The position numbers and the translations under genes were made by a program. From contig CM057452.1 in assembly GCA_016271365.2 (NCBI GenBank), positions 1,244,989,001 to 1,245,053,000 on the forward strand: 64,000 bases of DNA, written 5' to 3'. The DNA is from Neoceratodus forsteri (Eukaryota > Chordata > Ceratodontiformes > Ceratodontidae). Below are positions 61,300 to 64,000 of this stretch, one piece after another. Each line of letters begins with the position of its first letter. Within the stretch, counting starts at the first letter, position 1. The notes below the pieces were generated by a model. The model ran no database searches, was not told the DNA's origin, and saw nothing but the letters and a program-made list of their open reading frames with translations.

Positions 61300-62870
61300 A
61301 AAAGTGAGAACAAAGACCTGAAGAGACTTGCTAATCTGAAGGTGGGCATAGCAATGGGGCTAGAGTGGATGCAACCAAGGATATTGAGGGAGCTCAGAGA
61401 AGTACTGGCTGCACCTCTGACAGTTCTATTTAATAGCTCACTGGATACAGGAGTGGTTCTGGAGGACTGGAGGAGGGCAGATGTAGTCCCACTACCCAGA
61501 AGTGGTAGCAGGGAGGAGGCTGGCAATTATAGGCCTGTCAGTCTGACATCAGTGGGAAAGTTAATTGAATCACTGCTGAAGGAAAGGATTGTGGAATATC
61601 TTGGATCCAGTGGGTTAAAAGACCCAAGTCAGCATGGTTTCATAAAGTGGAGGTCATGACAAACAAATCTGTTAGATTTCTTTGACTAGGTGACCAAGGA
61701 ACTAGATCAGGGTGGTGCAGTGGACATGGCCTGCCTAGATTTCAGTCAGACATTCAATACCGTTCCACATAGAAGACTAGTAAGCAAGCTGAGTAGCTTA
61801 GGAGTGAGTCCAATGGTGGTAAACTTGATAAGAAATTGTTTGGGGGACAGTCAATGGAGGGTGGTGGTAAACAGAGTCCACTCCAAGGAAGGGAGGGTGA
61901 CCAGTGGGCTGCTTCAGGGATCAGTGCTGGGACCGGTCTTCTTTATGGTCTTTATAAGTGACATTGCAAAGGAGTTCAAAGGGAAGGTCTGTCTCTTTGC
62001 AGATGACACCAAAATCTGCAATAGTGTGGACAGTCTGGGGGGGGTGGAAATGATGAGCAGAGATCTGAGAAACCTAGAGGAGTGGTCAAAGGTATGGCAG
62101 CTGCTTTTCAATGTGAAAAAGTGCAGAATAATGCACGTAGGGCACATAAATCCAGGGGCAGAGTACAAAATGGATGCAGTGGCATTGATGAACACCAAAC
62201 AGGGAAGAGACCTGGGGGCTGTCATATTAGATGACCTAAAGGTGGCCAGGCAGTGTGACACGGCAGTAGGGTGGGCAAGTGGGATGCTTGAGTGTATAGG
62301 GAGGGGTATCACCAGCAGAGAGAGGGAGTGCTGATAAGGCCCCACCTAGAGTATGAGTGTGGAAGTGGTCCAGAGGAGGGAAACTAAAATGCTGCTATGT
62401 CTGGATTAAAAGCCATATGATGAGAGACTAAAGGACCTCGATATATACATCCTGGAATGGAGGGAGGGGAAGGGAGATATGACAGAGACCTTTAAATACT
62501 TCACAAGGATAAATATATAAGGTATAGGAGGGTAGTACCTTTCAGAAGAAAAGGTGCTCAAGAAGAAGGGGACATGCTATGAAGCTGGAGTGGGGTAGAT
62601 TGAGGAGAGATGTGAGGAAGTACTTCTTCACAGAAAGTGTGGTGGACTCCTGGAACAGCCTTCCAGTAGAGGTGGTGGGGGCAAAAACAGTGGTGGGTGT
62701 TAAGAATGCATGGGATAAGCACAAAGGAATTACAATGGAAAGGAAGGAGGAGGGAGGATGTTGCTGATCAGTCATGGTCTGATGTATTAACATAGGTAGG
62801 GAGAAATGGGCAGACTGGATGGGCCAAGTGGTCCTTATCTGTCATCAAACTCTATGTTTCTATGTGAAAG
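61300..62870 (+). mobile_element. CR1-clade LINE, RT to 3' terminus
   Basis: The frame from 61,342 reads ILRELREVLAAPLTVLFNSS, VLEDWRRADVVPLPRSGSRE, NYRPVSLTSVGKLIESLLKE, a stop at 61,657, then ACLDFSQTFNTVPHRRLVSK, SGLLQGSVLGPVFFMVFISD and VCLFADDTKICNSVDS (FADD at 61,996-62,007). It continues EEWSKVWQLLFNVKKCRIMH. C-terminal RRDVRKYFFTESVVDSWNSL lies at 62,600-62,660. The 3' UTR has the 'gactggatgggccaagtggt' box and ends TCTATGTTTCTATG. Few lesions in RT: the best preserved RT of this CR1 family here. Confidence 0.9.
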
Positions 62871-63005
62871 GACAGGGTACTGATATCATGTTTGTGATAC
62901 AAATATAATAGAAAATGTACATTCCTCTTTAAAAAGTTAATGCTTGCATTATATATATTTTTTTTGTATGCAGCATTAAGGGGTTAAGAATTGGTTAAAT
63001 TAAAT
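62871..63005. other. AT-rich spacer
   Basis: A short AT-rich stretch with a TATATATTTTTTTT run, no features. Confidence 0.5.
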
Positions 63006-63985
63006 TGCCACTAATTACCAAGCAATGTGATTATTGGTCCGCTTATAAAAAAGAGGAGTAGCATACCATACCACAGCCCTTGATAAGGATCTGAGATTAA
63101 TGCACTGGGGTAGGGCGAGCTGGAAGCTACTATAGGTGTGAAGCATATGTTTACATTGGCATAGCCTGCTTTGGTTGTATTAATGGTATAAGCATTACAT
63201 AGTGTTCTGTTGAGATTAGCAGTAGCCCTAAGGAGCAGGCAGCAACTTTTATGTTGGTAATATCTACATTTATTAATACAGTTCACATAAGGAGCAATAC
63301 AAATGTAGCACTGTTTGCTTTTTTTATTGCTATTAGCAGTAGTTATTGCCTCTAAGTGCACCTTTATTTGTGGAATTCTTTGCATATCATATTAAGTTTA
63401 GTTGACCCATATCAGATGCAGTGACCCTATATAGAGTGGCACTCTTTAGTGTGCTTCGATTGATAGAAGGGTAATAGTTATTAGGGACTCCATAGTTAGG
63501 GCAGGTGGTGAGGTGGAGGAGCATTGCTGGCACAGAATGGTAGTTAGGACAAGGTACATTAGTTTTCCAGCCCATAATGTGGGTTTAACAAGAGCTGTCA
63601 CAGGCCTCTTTATGCATCTGGATAAAGGAGTAGACTGTTGGCATCCATGTTAGCATGGCTAACATTGGAAACACAAGTCCTGAGTATAGGAGAAGTTCTT
63701 TCATGGAACTTGGGATATTCCTGAGAGGAAAGGTATCCAAGTTCCAAGAGCTTATAAGGAACAGCAGTGGACCATTTGGCTAAGAGTCTGGCAAAAGAGG
63801 TAGGGACTTTGTTAATCTGGCCTGCTTGAGGTATCCCATGAGGTGGGTGCATGGGAAGGGAGCCGTCCGTAGCGGTGACTCCTTCCCAGTGCAATCCCTC
63901 ATGGCGATGGGAGGTAGGGAGACCAGATGAGGGGTGGGCAAACTGGGTGACAGGATGTCTTGTATGCTGCATGGGGGGCAAACAC
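63006..63985 (-). other. unidentified minus-strand open frames
   Basis: Three consecutive minus-strand frames (63,981-63,610; 63,575-63,387; 63,385-63,011) cover nearly 1 kb, offset from each other by one base or a few. Together they are Cys-rich with several N-x-[ST] sites (for example NLNRTLC, INTTKAG, NVSHAN) and end with a hydrophobic stretch, GMLLLFFISGPIITLLG. Such a profile fits an extracellular glycoprotein, possibly an endogenous retroviral envelope remnant, but no diagnostic motif (such as CWLC or CX6CC) was seen. The other strand has no long frame. Function unknown; low confidence. Confidence 0.25.
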
Positions 63986-64000
63986 GTTGGCGTGGGCTGG

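Overview
This window is eukaryotic nuclear DNA from a vertebrate genome dominated by transposable elements. The repertoire is CR1-, L2-, L1- and Tx1-clade non-LTR retrotransposons, Penelope-like elements, DIRS tyrosine-recombinase retrotransposons, a tRNA-derived SINE, and many MITE or foldback DNA elements. This mix, with several kb-scale nested insertions, suggests a large-genome non-mammalian vertebrate such as an amphibian (caecilian or salamander-like) or a lungfish. The species cannot be fixed from the sequence. There are no bacterial genes, rRNA genes or CRISPR arrays. Nearly every long reading frame is a retrotransposon remnant.

Layout. 1-1.3 kb: eroded CR1 (minus). 1.4-6.4 kb: the only part that looks like host gene territory, with four short plus-strand segments bounded by good splice signals (2131-2228, 3603-3658, 4218-4257, 6176-6322). 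Between them lie a foldback element (2.34-3.17 kb) and two ~400-bp MITEs, one nested in another MITE. 6.5-9.8 kb: CR1 pieces and a palindromic MITE. 10.4-11.8 kb: one arm of a large palindromic element. 13.3-30.2 kb: a DIRS cluster containing a structurally whole but decayed copy (19.16-22.73 kb) nested in another DIRS, an ITR-bounded DIRS deleted for RNase H (14.8-18.1 kb), and a long copy with gag, RT, RNase H and recombinase but no 3' end (24.8-30.2 kb). A TTAA-flanked MITE sits at 23.8-24.3 kb.

30.4-38.9 kb is a palindromic repeat array of ~295-bp units with a central exon-like segment. It is duplicated in tandem as a ~3.27-kb unit, and the second copy is depleted of single bases. 40.7-43.8 kb: CR1 interrupted by another non-LTR element. 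44.4-48.2 kb: L1-clade element interrupted by an L2. 48.2-49.2 kb: Penelope-like endonuclease end. 49.2-59.5 kb: a three-level nest, with a CR1 (carrying an esterase-type ORF1) hit by a tRNA-SINE, which was in turn hit by a nearly complete Tx1-clade element with an open ORF1. 60.0-60.7 kb: second Penelope fragment. 61.3-62.9 kb: CR1 to its 3' terminus. 63-64 kb: unidentified minus-strand frames.

These elements form no pathway. Their relation is stratigraphic: the nests give relative ages. The observations most worth checking are the exon chain at 2.1-6.3 kb, the palindromic element with its exon-like core, and the Tx1 insertion inside a conserved SINE body.
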